From the NCBI GenBank assembly GCA_034008185.1, contig CM067109.1, positions 32,024,885 through 32,088,884 of the forward strand: a DNA stretch of 64,000 bases, read 5' to 3'. The notes beneath the pieces are model-generated. The model was given only the letters and a program-made list of their open reading frames with translations, did not search any database and had not been told where the DNA came from. Position numbers and translations under genes: made by a program. Below are positions 24,511 to 37,405 of this stretch, piece after piece (position 1 is the stretch's first letter; the number at the start of each line of letters is the position of its first letter). Source of the stretch: Gorsachius magnificus. Lineage: Eukaryota > Chordata > Aves > Pelecaniformes > Ardeidae.

Positions 24511-27465
24511 GTTTACGCTTTAATCTACACTAAGCAATAGAATCAAAAATAAAATAAAAACAACAGATGGATTGTCATCATCATGTTAATTAAATTTTAT
24601 ACTCAGAAAAATCAGATTAATCTTTGTAGGTGGGAGTGGTAGTATCCTCTGTTACTACAGTATCTTAGGATTCATAAAACAATTGCTTCTTACCACATTT
24701 TACAAAGCAGTAGCTTTAGGACTGAAATTCTTCCTTGTTTAGTATTCATCGCAGGCTAATCCTTTTGTCTTGGTCTAAATGGTTAATCATTCTGCAGAAG
24801 AAAAATACTGGTTTTCCCATGTTAGATGTTTTGTAGACCTTTTTGCTTGAAATGCTGTGGCACCTGCAGACCTTGGAAGAGGGACTTGACATTTAGAAGA
24901 ACATGGTCCTTAGTATCAGAGACTGCCTTCCTCTGCAAAATCCACTCAGATATGGAGCATTGCAGCTCATGCAAGCTTCTGGAATTTGGAAGAGTGAAAA
25001 ATCTGAAGCCTTATTAGTATTAGGCTTAAGTCCCCACTGCTCCCTGAGCTGACCAGACCTACCATGGCCACAGAACAAAGAACAAATCAGGGAAAGTGCT
25101 TCAGCACAAAACTAGTCCTGCCTTGCCTGCTCTCCCCATTTGTGGGCTGCTCTAGGGCTGGGCATTGTAATTGAAAGTAGAGCATTTGTCTGTTCTTTGC
25201 TGGCAATAACCCTTTTGCTGACAATTTGGTATCATGACAAAGAAAGCTCTGTTTCCAAAGCTGAGCAGCTGAAATTATACTTGAAGGAAAGGGAAAGGGA
25301 ATAGGAAAGAGTTCAAAGAATATGAACTGGAAGCTGGAAAAAAGGAAAACCCGGGAGGGAGAGAAAGGAAGGTCAAAACTAAGAAGACAAGCATGAACTA
25401 AGGAAGGATCAAAAACAATAGAATGAGGACCATAAGACTGGATAGTCATCTGGGAATAGAGAGGGGACGCTGAGTGTTGTAATGAAGAGTTCCCAGCATG
25501 CACTCAGGCAATCCAGACTCACAGCCGTGCTGGCTGAAGCAGAAGGATACTCCAAGAGTTAAACAGTAAGGTTTGCCCAGCCATGCCTAAGAGTGAGTTA
25601 GGCAGGAGCTGTTTAAAGAAGAGGAAATGGGTTTGATGGGCAGTCAATCTCAAATGCTTATGAATTAATTGGACACTCTCCTGTGCCAGCTCACAGGGAT
25701 CATGATATCTATGATGAGCATGAGATGGGAATGCATGATCATGCAATTCTCCTTCCAGGCACAATAATACAGTGTCCTTGGAAAACTCCAAGGAGAGTAC
25801 TGACTCCTGCTTTGAAAGCTTCAGGATGTTGGAGGAGATAGAGCAGCATAAAGTTGTTGCCATCCTTTTAAAGTGACTTGGATTGCAAAGTGCTGAGGAT
25901 CAGGTGCTACCATGTGGTTCTAAGGTTAGGAAGTGTGGCCAAGGAGCATCAATGTGTTGGCAGCCAAAGGTATTCAAAAATACTGCCCAGCCCTCGGTGA
26001 GGACAAGGTTTTTCTTGCTCCTAGGTAGAGATTCAGGTGCCCGCAGCTTAGTAGCCAGATATGTATGTAAAACCACTATGAGTGACTTAAAGAAGTGGGA
26101 CAAGCCTGTTTGTATAACTAGTCATTCCTTTTGTTAATCACAGTTGTATCCTGTATCACCAGAAATTCATTTAAACAGTATATGACTTGGCAAAAACATA
26201 GCTTATTTTTTACATTTTTAAGTTAGAACACAGCAAGTGTCATATTTTCTAAATTTTTATTCACATACCTGTGATTTGTGTCAGGCACCATTTGCCTAGA
26301 AATTAGGAAGACAATTTAAATGTGCAAAACCAAAATGTCATTTTTTGTGTTCTTGTTTAAATAAAACTGCTGTGAATGCGTGGCATGCATAAGAAAATAC
26401 AGGGGCTTATCAAAGCATGTTTCATACTAACAGTCCAAACATGCTGAAATTCTTTATTCTCTAGCTGGGGCAGCATTCACAATTCACTGCCTACCTATTG
26501 CCAGAGGTACTAAAAGATGAATGAATACCAAATAGTAGGACTTCAACATGGCAAAACACATCTTAAACTCTTATTTACCATCTAAAAGATTTTCTGTTGC
26601 TTTTGAGTAAATACATTCCTCATACGAGGAAAGTGGAGAGTATTTTTATTCCCTCATGTTTCCATCATATTCTTCCTATTGTGAATGTTAATAAGGCGAT
26701 GCAGGACACTGCTAAGCTATTAAAGAGTTGTCCATAGTACAATGTATTTATTTTTATATATGAGGGTGCTTTTCATTAAGAAGTTGTTACATAAAAAATA
26801 AAAGTGTGTTTGTGTACTCTTGAAGCATGTCTGGGCTTTAACTGCAGTGTTGTACCTGCCAGGACATTAAAACTTAGTCATAGATGCTTATGATACATTA
26901 GCTTCCCTTTTCTTTCTGACAGAAATACATAATCTGATGTTTCCTTGGGAAATTTTCTTTATTGACCTGCAGGGATATTTAAATACAGCAAATCACTTTT
27001 TGGACTAATTTTTCTTCTGCTTTTTAAATAAATAGATGCTAAAACACCTTCTATATTTTACCTTGAAATATTTGTGAAAAAACACCGTTCAGTGTTTAAG
27101 GAGTGCTTACCCTGAGGATGCTGCATCTTAGAGTGGGCTTGCTAAACGCACTGTCCATGTAGGTAGGATAGGGGCCTGACTTACAGCCAGACTTTTAATT
27201 AAGGAGTGGAAGATTACTTTCACATATAAAAAGCTCATCTTTAAACTAATTTCTTGTGAGGCTGTGGGCTTGGCTTATCACCAGTTTGGGGATCTGGGAG
27301 AAGTGTCAAACTGCACTGTGGGTCCTACTCAGCATTCAGAAAGATCTGGCTTTTGGCATTTAAAATGCATTGTTACAACATTTTGGAAAGTCCTGGTGCG
27401 ATAGAGGAAGAGGCCGTTGAAGGGCTTTATAATCCATCTGACTGATGTTTGGTTCTTGGCAGTCG

Positions 27466-27492
27466 TATGATATTCACTTTTTGAATATCATA
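27466..27492. repeat. Perfect hairpin, 11-base arms
   Basis: TATGATATTCA (27466-27476) and TGAATATCATA (27482-27492) are exact reverse complements around a CTTTT loop. The left arm is preceded by CG and the right arm runs into TA-rich sequence. There is no U-run or gene context to make it a terminator, and its role is unknown. Confidence 0.9.
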
Positions 27493-28559
27493 TTATTATG
27501 ATAATATAGTCATAGTATTGTTTCTGGGCAATTTTGTGGCATTTTCTACCATCTTCCAGCATACCAATGCTATGACAGAATTCATTTTCTACCATATACC
27601 GGTATTACGTCATGAAGCATTTCACAATATTTTGTCAATTATTTCTAATCATTAGTTAGGACCTATCAGTTCTGTGAAAAAATTAGCTTTTAGTTGATGT
27701 AACCCCTCCTTCAGGGGACCCCTCAGTAAGTCCTAGTAGTGAGCCCATCTTCCTGTGCCCTGCAGCATCTTGTTACGGTTTTTGCTGAATACCTCTGGTC
27801 TTTTGACTTTTCCATTGAGGATCTGTTGACTACCAAGATCTATTTGAGTCCTGATTAGTGTCCTTAGATCTGCTTGCAGTAGTACAGAGCTGTGAAAAAT
27901 TCCTTTTTCTTATGTTTTTGGTGTGTCAGATTTTGGTAAAGGCTCCAGAGTAAATGCCAATTATCATTTCAGTTTAATGCATTAAATTGCATAGTGCAGC
28001 CATTCATATCAGGATTATGCACCATCTATCTAATTAAAGATAACTTTTCAAGTTCTTGAGAAAAAAACCACATTTTATAGGCTGAATGATCATGGTTTTT
28101 CTTTCATGTAGATAATGCTGGAGAAATTTTTGGATTCTTTTCTTCATATTACTATTTCTTATTCTCTTTTCTTACATGGAATTATCCATTTTGAATCAAT
28201 TTTGAATGCAGTCAGCAAGGGGACAAATAACCTTGAGATACTGGAAAGTAGTGAAGGCTAAATTCTGGTGTGGTTAGGATGCAAAAGTATTTTTGTGGCT
28301 GGTAACCAGCCTTGCGAGTCAGGGTGTCAGCAGAGCTAACTAACCTTGAGATAAGTATTTGAGAGAGATGATTTGCAAAGTGCTTGATGGTCATCAAGCA
28401 GTCTTCATTGTGGAGACCTGGACTAGGTAGTACCACTGGGAAAAGGGAGAGCATCCTTCTTCTCTTTACATATGCATGGAATTTCTAATGCTAGAATTTG
28501 GTCTTAGTCTCAGTATCTACCATTAAGTTTGTTACAAGATGCTAAAAAGACAGGAAGAT

Positions 28560-28580
28560 GGGAGGGTAGAGGGGTGGGGG
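28560..28580 (+). other. Canonical G-quadruplex motif
   Basis: Four G tracts (GGG, GGG, GGGG, GGGGG) are separated by loops of 1, 4 and 1 bases, satisfying the usual intramolecular quadruplex pattern. It stands alone in AT-rich sequence, with no CpG island or promoter nearby. Confidence 0.75.
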
Positions 28581-28968
28581 AGTGGAACCCAGTTAATGGG
28601 ATGGAGTGTACTGCTACTAAAGCAGGGGAAAATCTGGCTGCCTCATCAGTATTCTATCAAAGCATTTGATTTTGTAGAACATACTGATATAACATATCAG
28701 TGTCATTAGCAGTGACGCACCTTTTGCTTCCAAACTGAATGTGTGCCATTTAGGTTTATTTCTAATGCTTGTTACTAGAGTTAATAGGTAAATGTTATTT
28801 AAAAAGATGCCCCTAAAATTTAATTATTATTTCAAAGCTGTTTTAATCATGTTTATAAATGCTAAAATGTTATGAATTGAACAATTGAATGAATCATTCC
28901 ATCATTGTATAATTAAGACTGACTAAAAGTAAAATTATATTTTAATGGCCCTCTTCTTTTCCCATCGA

Positions 28969-29020
28969 GGCCAATGGCAAGAGTCCCATTGACGTCAGAA
29001 AGTGCAGGATTAGGCCTTAA
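28969..29020 (+). repeat. Ancient amniote repeat relic containing a CRE-like site
   Basis: GGCAAGAGTCCCATTGACGT followed by CAGAAAGTGCAGGATTAGGCC follows a repeat block common in amniote genomes (CCCATTGACTTCAATGGGAGCAGGAT type, from memory). TGACGTCA at 28990-28997 is a perfect cAMP-response element and probably arose by a base change within the relic. Confidence 0.5.
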
Positions 29021-30982
29021 TATGATCTGCCTTTTTTTGTGAGTAACCTCAATATGAAATGCTCTGTCTTTTTTAAAGATAAATGTTTAGCTGACTGTTT
29101 AGTCACTCGTTCAAAGCTCGTAGATGGAAAAAGTGCTTCTGAGCTAACATAAATATTTTTCTTAAAATCTAGCAGATACTATCATTGTTTTTTCAACCCT
29201 GAAAATGGATTATTAAAACATTGATCCTATTGCCTGAGGTTTGTATATCTAACCATGTTACAAAATGTTACTGAAAGACTAACTTTTTAGTCTGTGTAGA
29301 ATTATTTAGTGAGAAAAACATTAAAATTACCTGGCTTGCTTTGAGATGCGTCCACCTCTGATTCTGTTCCAGTGGCACACGGCTGAGTGAAGCTCAGTGC
29401 CATTTCAAAGTGACAAGCTGGACTCAGTCATTCTGGGCTCAGCTCAGCTCTTTAATTGTTGATGCAAGTTTGGATTCACAAAACTGGAAATCTCAGTAAA
29501 ATATCAGAGAGATAGCCACGGCAGGGTGAAATTTGTCTCAGGGACGTTAGGAATATCAGGCCAAAGGACTGTAGTGAAGTATGGAACTGAGAAGAGTAAT
29601 GTGATTGCTGTTGGTGTTCACAATCCTGTCTTTTAACACATGCTCTAGCTATAAGTATGTGAATTAATTGGTTTTTTTCAACTCCTGAAACAGAAAAGAC
29701 ATACTTTCTTTTTTCATTTAATGACGTGAAAGAAAACAAATGTGACATTTGATGCTGTGTTGCTTTTTTTGCTGCTGATTCCTCTTATGTATTTTTATGA
29801 GAAAGGCAAATGTCTGATTTATATCACTCCAAAGCTGGATTTCTTAATCTCTTCTAACAATGCATCGCTATTTTTCACAACTAACTAAACACACTTAGTG
29901 TTTAAGCATTTTATACAAAATTGATCAGATCCAACTAGGAAAAATTGAGAAAGATCAAATGTTGAATATTCTATGTAGGTAGTGGTTAAGTTATCTGAGA
30001 CTGTAAAGTGTTTTGTTTCAAATTTTTGGCCTGACTCAGGCGGACATTGAAGTTGTGCTTTCTGTATCTTGGTGATTTCTTGAACAGCAGAATTAAGATG
30101 GACAAGGAGAAGAAGAAACAATAGAAATCACCAATTGCTTTTCTGACAGCTTTATGCAAACAAAATGCAGACCAAAACCACTGACATGTTCCCAAATACT
30201 TTTAGGATGGCTAAAACTGTTTTTTCTAAGATGTGCTCTATTTGTCAGAAAGTTTGTCTCAGTTCTAAATAGAAATAATTATCTCTTATGAATCTTGTAA
30301 TGTAAACATTGCGGCTGTAGTGTAAGCAAAGACTCTTATGTGAATCTGTAAGTATCTTAATTCATCAAAATATTATTTAGCAGTAGTTGACATTCAAAAA
30401 TTTTTTTTCATGTTTTTTTTAAAGGTTTTATATCTGTGAGAGATTCCTTAAAATTAAAAAAGAAATAGTCATGGAACATTTTTCCTGTGAAGTGGAATAT
30501 TAGTGCATAAAATAGTTTGTGACTTTGTATTACTGAGATTAAATTTGAGGTCAAAATGTATGTCATAAAGAGCTCTTTCTTTCCAGTTACTTAGTCTGAA
30601 AGGGCACTGCTATATGCATGATTTTGTGGCTGTTGTCGTGTACTACACTCAGTTTATTCCCTTCATGAATATCATTTTTTCTTATGGAACGTTTTAAAAT
30701 GGAAAATTCTTTGCAGCTGACTTTAACTGCTACTGTGGTGTTAATTCTAAACCTATATTTTTAGGTTTTAACAGTGTAACCCAAGACACAAGGAATGGGT
30801 ATCTGCAAGAAAGCTTACAGCAGAGTTGACACGTACAACCTTTTTGTAAATGGGGACAGAGGTCTGTAACCCAGATAGTAAATTCACAGGTGTGAGTAAC
30901 TTAGAGAAAAGAACAGTCGAGACAACTGGAATAAGAATGATTTGCTCAGTTCATTATTCAGTGTGCATCTTATGGCAGACTG

Positions 30983-30995
30983 AAAAAAAAAAAAA
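30983..30995. repeat. Poly-A run of 13
   Basis: Thirteen consecutive A residues. No retroposed sequence is recognisable upstream. Confidence 0.85.
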
Positions 30996-32997
30996 GACAT
31001 AAATCAAAATTCATCTTTTCCAGTTCAGAATGAAAACGAAATCTGAAAGAGCAGTCTAGTGTAATTGTGATCTAATATTATTCTATATTCCTGCCTCTAT
31101 TTCTTTGGAATCAAAGTTTTAAAAACACTGGTGAAGTTATCCACACAAGCTCTTAAACCTAGGTAATTTGTTTCATCTGACTTTAACATGTTTTACATAT
31201 TGTGCATTTAATAATGAGCAGAGTAGCTAGGCCAATCATAAACCAGTAAAATACAGACAAAAGAGAACACTGATTTAAGGTCATTGTATCAAATGAAGCA
31301 AAATACTCTGTTTATAGCATGTCAGGAATGGCTTTACAATTAGCACTAATTACTGAGAAAAAAATCGAAACAGCAGCTTTAAGGAAGGACACTTTTCAGT
31401 GCAAGATCAAAGCCGTGTCTCTACAGAATAGCAAAGCTATTTAATTGCACTGAAGTGCTAATTGGATTTTGAGGTGCTTTCATGTCTTTCCCCCAATTCG
31501 CCAGTCATCCCTGACCAAATCCACCTAAGAAGAGATTACGAGTTTTAAAACTTTTGTCTGCACAGTTGCAATGGGGGATACCTGTGTAAAAACAGTAGTG
31601 CCTTCTTTTTATGTAAATTGAGGTCTTTTGGGTCATGTTACTAGGCTTGCAGGGATGAATAGATAAGGAGCAAAGCAACACCACACTATTTGGTAAATAA
31701 TTATCTAGATATTATGTCATCTAGGTATCAGTGCAAGAAAATAGAAAAGCTACAGCTAACCCTTTTTTTTTTGTTACTTAGTTCATTGGTACATAGTGTT
31801 TAAAGAGAGATTTTGATGCCTGAAGAAAGTCTTGTTTTCAGAGGCTTTTTCTGTGCTCTGCATTTCTGTTAATTAGACAGAATTATTTACTTTTAATATT
31901 TTTTAGGGAAAATTTACGGTCTTTTCCTAACTTTAAATCATTTAATTTGTGTTTTTCATATCTGTAAAAATTACTGCAATGATTTTTTCACCGGCCTTAT
32001 TTATGACTTTTAATTTACATCATACACATTTATAAAAACACAAAAGGTCAAGATAGTGGTGGCAATTGATAAAATTCATACAATTTCAGAAAAGCTATCA
32101 CTTGTCAGTAGTTGAACTATGTAAAATACTCATAAACCACAATCCCTCTAGGGAAGGTGCAGATGTGCTGTTTTCCTAGCAAGATTTCTCCTGTGTCCTC
32201 AAGAGTCTTACATCTTCCTCCTCCAGATGCTTAGACAACTTGTTCTCATCAAGCCATAACTGTAGTGAGATTTTTGAGGAAGCAGAGACTTTTCAGCCTG
32301 ATGGAAGAGAGGCATAAAGCAGATTTGTCTAACTAGGGATGTAGTGAAGCCCTAAATCAATATGCTTTTTCTTCTGTGACTCACTGAGCTGGAAGAGTGA
32401 CATCATGTAGCCTTGAAGAGAAATCCCGTCAGAAATTGCTTACAAAAGTCCTACTGAGATTTCCCTAATAGAGCAAAAGGACTTGTGTAAACCAGAGTCT
32501 ACCCAGATTACCAAGATCTTGCCATGCATTGTGGTGGTGGGATTCATCACGTGGCTAGTGTGCAAGTTACCCTACCTGAAGACTGAGTATTCACACTGTG
32601 AAGCCCTGCTTTCATAGTTACAGTGTCCTGGCTGGTGCTGTCTTCCTCCCTCTGTGCTACAGAGCCCCTGCAATGAGTCCATTGGGCTTTGTACATCTTT
32701 AGGATGTACAGACTTGGAGCAGACTCGGAGCCTTTGTGCGTGCAGTGGAGTAATTGTGGGAAGGTAGGGTGAGGTGGTCAGTAGTCAGGAGCTTTAAGAT
32801 TAGATGCAGAAAGGGATTTTGATGCAAACGAACTGTGTGCTGCAACATCTGCATTTTGAGACCCAGTACAGAAGGGATTGAAGATTCATGGAATCAGAAG
32901 TGTGAATAGGAACCAGCATGGTTCTGTGACCCTTGGATTAGAGGAGAGCATTTGAGTTTGGTGACAAGTGTCCTACTGCTCTCATAAGTTTGTGCAT

Positions 32998-33032
32998 TTT
33001 ACATTAAACATGCAATTTACACCAAACATGCA
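32998..33032 (+). repeat. Tandem duplication of a 17-base unit
   Basis: TTTACATTAAACATGCA (32998-33014) is followed after one base by TTTACACCAAACATGCA (33016-33032), identical at 15 of 17 positions. Confidence 0.8.
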
Positions 33033-33069
33033 CAGATACAGTATAATATTGATGCAGAGTTTTTCCCTC

Positions 33070-33131
33070 AAACTATGGGATTTACTATTGCTCTTGGTTA
33101 CTTGGTAAACTATGGGTTTTACTCTTGCTCT
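33070..33131 (+). repeat. Direct repeat of a 25-base unit, 37 bases apart
   Basis: The unit starting AAACTATGGGATTTACT at 33070 recurs at 33107 as AAACTATGGGTTTTACT, both ending TTGCTCT. It is one of three duplications within 600 bases. Confidence 0.8.
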
Positions 33132-33539
33132 AATGGTTTCTCAAAATCTAAGTACTCCACTGAGCAAACACCCTTGACATGACCTCATGCTACACACTTG
33201 ATATTTTACCACGATTAAGGTCTTTCACCCAAGGTTCCGGTAATTTAAGAGGCAACATAAGCAGCAGGCCTGTCATGCTGATTTCAAGATTGTTTTTTTT
33301 CCTTCAGGGCATTGCAAGACAATATATTCCTGATTAGTCATTTGAATATTTGCTTGACTTTAAGGGAACATGTATTTCCCTTGAAACCATTTTCTTTAAA
33401 GTTTTTGAATTTATTTGAATTTGAGAAACATTTATTGGTTTTAGTAACTGTTAACTTCACCTTGTAAGACCTAGTTTCATTGCTTCTTGGCTGTGAGAAG
33501 ACACCCAACAGAGAATATTACTGGAATGAATTGCGTAGG

Positions 33540-33573
33540 ACTTGCATGCGAAGTACGTACTTGCATGTGAAGT
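33540..33573 (+). repeat. Tandem duplication of a 15-base unit
   Basis: ACTTGCATGCGAAGT (33540-33554) and ACTTGCATGTGAAGT (33559-33573) are separated by ACGT and differ by one C-to-T change at a CpG. Confidence 0.85.
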
Positions 33574-34592
33574 GTTCTTCAGTTGTAGTTCATTTTTATC
33601 ACTCTCAAACAAAAAGCTACTATGCTAATGAAATGTGAGAATTTCAGGGCCCAAAGTACATGATTTGCTTACCAGACTAGACCAATAGGCCAATAAATCC
33701 TGCATCTAAGAATAACTAGGATCACATGCTTTACATGAAGATGAAAAGGAACTAACATGTCCATAGAGGAAGATTAATTCTAACCCCAGCCTGTTAGCAG
33801 TCAAGCTATAGCATTTTCTAAGAAGTTGTGACATGAGGAAGTAAATGCTATACTGTAATGTTAACATAGTCCCAACTTTTTATTCAAGTATTTTTGTCAT
33901 ACTTTTCTGTTAATTACATATTTTATATTTATAATGAAAAGTAAAAAATGTCACTGCTGACTCTTCTGAAAGTACTCGGCAGAGTATTCAGAGTATGCAC
34001 TGTAGCTGTGTAAATGGTATTGTTACTAAATATATCATTTCATGACTTTTTAATTGTATTTTATCAGCTTACAGTTGTTGTTACCTTATGTTAACAGGAA
34101 ATTGGTTTAAGATTATAGTCTTAGTTTTAGTATATTGTTCATTTCTTCTTGTAGCAGTATATTCTGTGCTTTTACCTAATGTCATCCGAAATTATTCTAG
34201 CTTTTAGATAAAACGTACTCTAAATATATGAATATATGAATCTGCAAGTATGAACTGTACCCCTACCACATGCTGTATGGCTATGTTGATCCTTTTTAAA
34301 AATTAGAACTGTTACTTATCCAAGGATCAAATGTCGTGAAAACAGTAATTCGAATATAAGCTTTCAAGCAAAAGACTTGTCCCATTTTGGTTTTATTTCC
34401 TGTTAAGTTATTCCTCTTTTTCATAAACAGTTTTTATATTGACTCAGCTCTTGGCCTTTCCTCAGCTGAGACTGGCAACAGTTGAGAACCTGTAATTTAG
34501 TGAGTTAGGATTATTTGTTAAATAACTTAGAACTAAAAAGTCTCAGCATTAATAAGAGATCATTCCAAATACAGCTGGTACAGCAGACATAC

Positions 34593-34616
34593 ATTTTATA
34601 TTTATATTTATATATT
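34593..34616. repeat. (TTTATA)n microsatellite
   Basis: About four imperfect copies of TTTATA or TATATT occur in a row. Confidence 0.65.
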
Positions 34617-35278
34617 CTGCTCTTTCACATGTAAATAGTTAACACTTTGTTATAACAGAATACATGCTTTGCACCACAGCTTTTGTGTCTACTAATGTGT
34701 TGAAGTTTATTCACTGTTAGTGCCTGAGTTCAATCAGAAATTGTGTCCTTGTATGACCTTGGTCATTGGCATTTTCATCCTTCTTTGGTGTTCGAAAACA
34801 TATTTTTAAAGGGAACTTGGAAAGCGCCAGCTTAACTGAAGCTATAGGGTTTGGGAAAAATTCCTTCTAAAGTCTATAGAAAAAAGTTAGCTCAATTTGC
34901 ATTAAAAGACTGAAGTGTTCCGCTCCTTTTTGCCTTTCTCTTTCTTAAATGATCCAGTTTTTCACAGTGTCTATGTGAACATCATTACCATATTGCTCTC
35001 AACACTTCAGATCCTGCCAGGGTCTGGGCACAGTGAAATACAATGGAGGATAAGGGTGCTTTGCAACTCGTAGGAACAGCCTTTGTTTGAAAGGCCCTGA
35101 GGATGAGCATCCACTTTTTTGTTTTAAGTTCCGTGAGGTCATGGTGCTTTTCAGTTTTCACCTCCCTGTCCTGTGTGCTGAAGGACTGGAAGTGATTGGA
35201 AGTTCAGGCCATTCGAAGAATTCCTACATAGTTTTTTATTCTGATGAAATTAAAGTTGGCTGCTATCATTTTTCTTTG

Positions 35279-35298
35279 GTTTTGTTTTGTTTTGTTTT
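35279..35298. repeat. (TTTTG)n microsatellite
   Basis: Three to four copies of TTTTG occur in tandem. Confidence 0.75.
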
Positions 35299-36332
35299 TC
35301 AATATAACTATTGTTAGCGTATTTTGAATATCAGTGTATTTTCAGGCAGTTCATGTGACTCCTGAAGAGCATCTTTGTAAGAGCAGGTATAGAGGGAACT
35401 TAAGAGTACAAATCTGAGTATTATCTTCAGAAAAATAAGCTCACTTTCAATGAAAGGATAGGTTTGAAATAAATAAGGCACAGATGATACTCTGTCACTA
35501 TGAGGCAAATTTTTTGTTTAAAATAATAAATTACAGCTTTCCGACAAGTTGGAACATTTTTCATGGAGAAGGGCTGTTGGTGACACTTTCTAAAGTGCTG
35601 CAACATTTTACTAATTTAAAAAAGTCTGCCTCAGATCGATTGCGACCTTATCAATAGGATAGTCTCATTCATCTCCTAAGCAGGCTGCTGTCGCATTGCA
35701 CGCTAATAGCTTTCAGCTGCAGTTACTCCTTTTAGAAGATTCAACACTTAGTAATGCTTTCAAATGAGCTTTAGAGAAGGTGAAGCACTGTTGGTGGCTT
35801 CCTTCAAGACAATGCTTTTCACTACTAAATTCCTAAATTGCAAATCTAACTTACTAAACCTTAAATTACGTGAAAATAAAGTGTTTTCTTAGTGATTATT
35901 AAGAAAAATGTGGTAGATTTATAGGAAAAAAAAGTTTTCTATGCAATAATTAATGCCATCAATAACATTTACTTCAAATAGTTTTCCTAGCTGTAGGTGA
36001 TAAGTATAGTGCAGTCCATAACTATGGCTGTTTGGCACTCTTCATTAGATAGCCATTTTCAGTTTCTTTACAATTTGTCTAAAGCTTTGGTATTAATTTC
36101 TCCATGGGAGATGTATGTTTCAGTTTAACCTTCTGAAAGATTTTTGGTCAAGCAGTTCAGCAGTTTTCAAGAATTAAATTAGGTTGTTTTGTCCATGTTA
36201 ACCATTAATAAAATAATTTCATTGAGTAGCTGTCATGACTTTGAAATGACGTGAAGTTTGAAGGCAGGGTCATACTGGTGTAATTGCTTTCCTTATACAA
36301 ATTCATCCACATATGGCTAAATGATAAACTTT

Positions 36333-36346
36333 AAAAAAAAAAAAAA
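36333..36346. repeat. Poly-A run of 14
   Basis: Fourteen consecutive A residues. A further A12 run follows at 37061-37072. Confidence 0.85.
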
Positions 36347-37405
36347 TCTGTATTGCATGTATTCAAATAAGACTTACTACAGATTGTCAGTATTCAGTCT
36401 GTAGTGGGTATTGCATATCCCTTCACAGCCCTTCATGTAAATTCTCTTGAAAGAGCGAACATTCTGTGGCACAAGTCTTCAGGGACTCTCAGCTGCTCAC
36501 AGCAACTGGAAAGTAACCAACCATTTCCCAATGGGGGAAGTCAGAGAAGAAACTCTTTCCTGTTTACCTTGCACTCCTCCATCCAGCATTCTGTATCCTG
36601 GCCAGCCAAAAGGAAGGAAATTCTTAGGAATGGGGAGGAAAGAGCAGAGATGTTCAAAGTGGAGGTCAAGGGAGAAGGCATGCAAACAAATGCAGGGAGG
36701 AGATCAGAAGGCGGTTGCTGGAAACATAGCAGGAGAGTAAAATCAAAGTCAAGGGGAAGGATTAGAGTGACAAAGGCGGCAACAATTTGAGTAGAGGGCA
36801 GAAAAAGTCAGCAAATAAGAATCAGGAGCTGGTCAAAGGAACAGGGGACAACATGAGCTAGAGACAGCAAGAAAAGAGGGGGAATCAGGACAAATGAGTT
36901 TATACTGACTAGAGCATATTCCGCCAGAATCCAGAGACTTTGTGTCAGCATAGTCTCAAGAAGGAGAAACAGGATGTTGCACATTTGTACAAGACCCATT
37001 GATGGTATTTGAGGATTTTTTCATTTTATAGTTTAAAAATCTTAAGAAAACTGTATGGGGAAAAAAAAAAAAGGGTATTTAACATTAAGATTCCAAGTAC
37101 TTCTTAAGATCAAATGCACCATTGAGGAATATTCTGAATTACTAGTTGACTGGTTATTTTGTGTGCATTGCACGATAGATTTTAAATATCTATTAAATAT
37201 CTATTTAAATACTATTGCATAATGCTTTTTGTCCTCTCCCTTGAACAGGAGGAATTGTGTACTGAGGACACATTAAGGTTGCAATGAGGCTGTTGTCTGT
37301 AGTACATCTGCTTCTTTTATTGCGGAAGTTGGAAAATATGTAGTGGATGAATTGGAGACTGTAGGAGAAAGTATAGTGTCATGCTAAGGCAGCTGAATGC
37401 TCTGC

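Larger units (their letters stand above)
23748..28968. other. Noncoding stretch, no gene seen
   Basis: A plus-strand purine-rich zone at 25.1-25.9 kb leaves the complementary strand poor in stop codons. This explains minus-strand frames of 138 and 114 codons, whose translations (rich in S, F and L) show no domain. I see no splice-bounded exon. Confidence 0.6.
29021..37405. other. Noncoding stretch, no gene seen
   Basis: The longest frame is 128 codons on the plus strand (36.4-36.8 kb), in a purine-rich patch and without any recognised motif. The stretch holds local tandem duplications at 33.0-33.6 kb and two segments (31.3-31.5 and 35.6-35.7 kb) that may be conserved noncoding elements. Confidence 0.6.

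Noticed and set aside
25087..25863. Two consecutive minus-strand frames (138 and 114 codons)
   Set aside because: The plus strand is strongly purine-rich here, so stop codons are rare on the minus strand. The translations are F/S/L-rich and lack any domain.
36404..36790. 128-codon plus-strand frame with a basic C-terminus
   Set aside because: It comes from a G/A-rich patch; the K/R/E richness follows from purine composition and no domain is seen.
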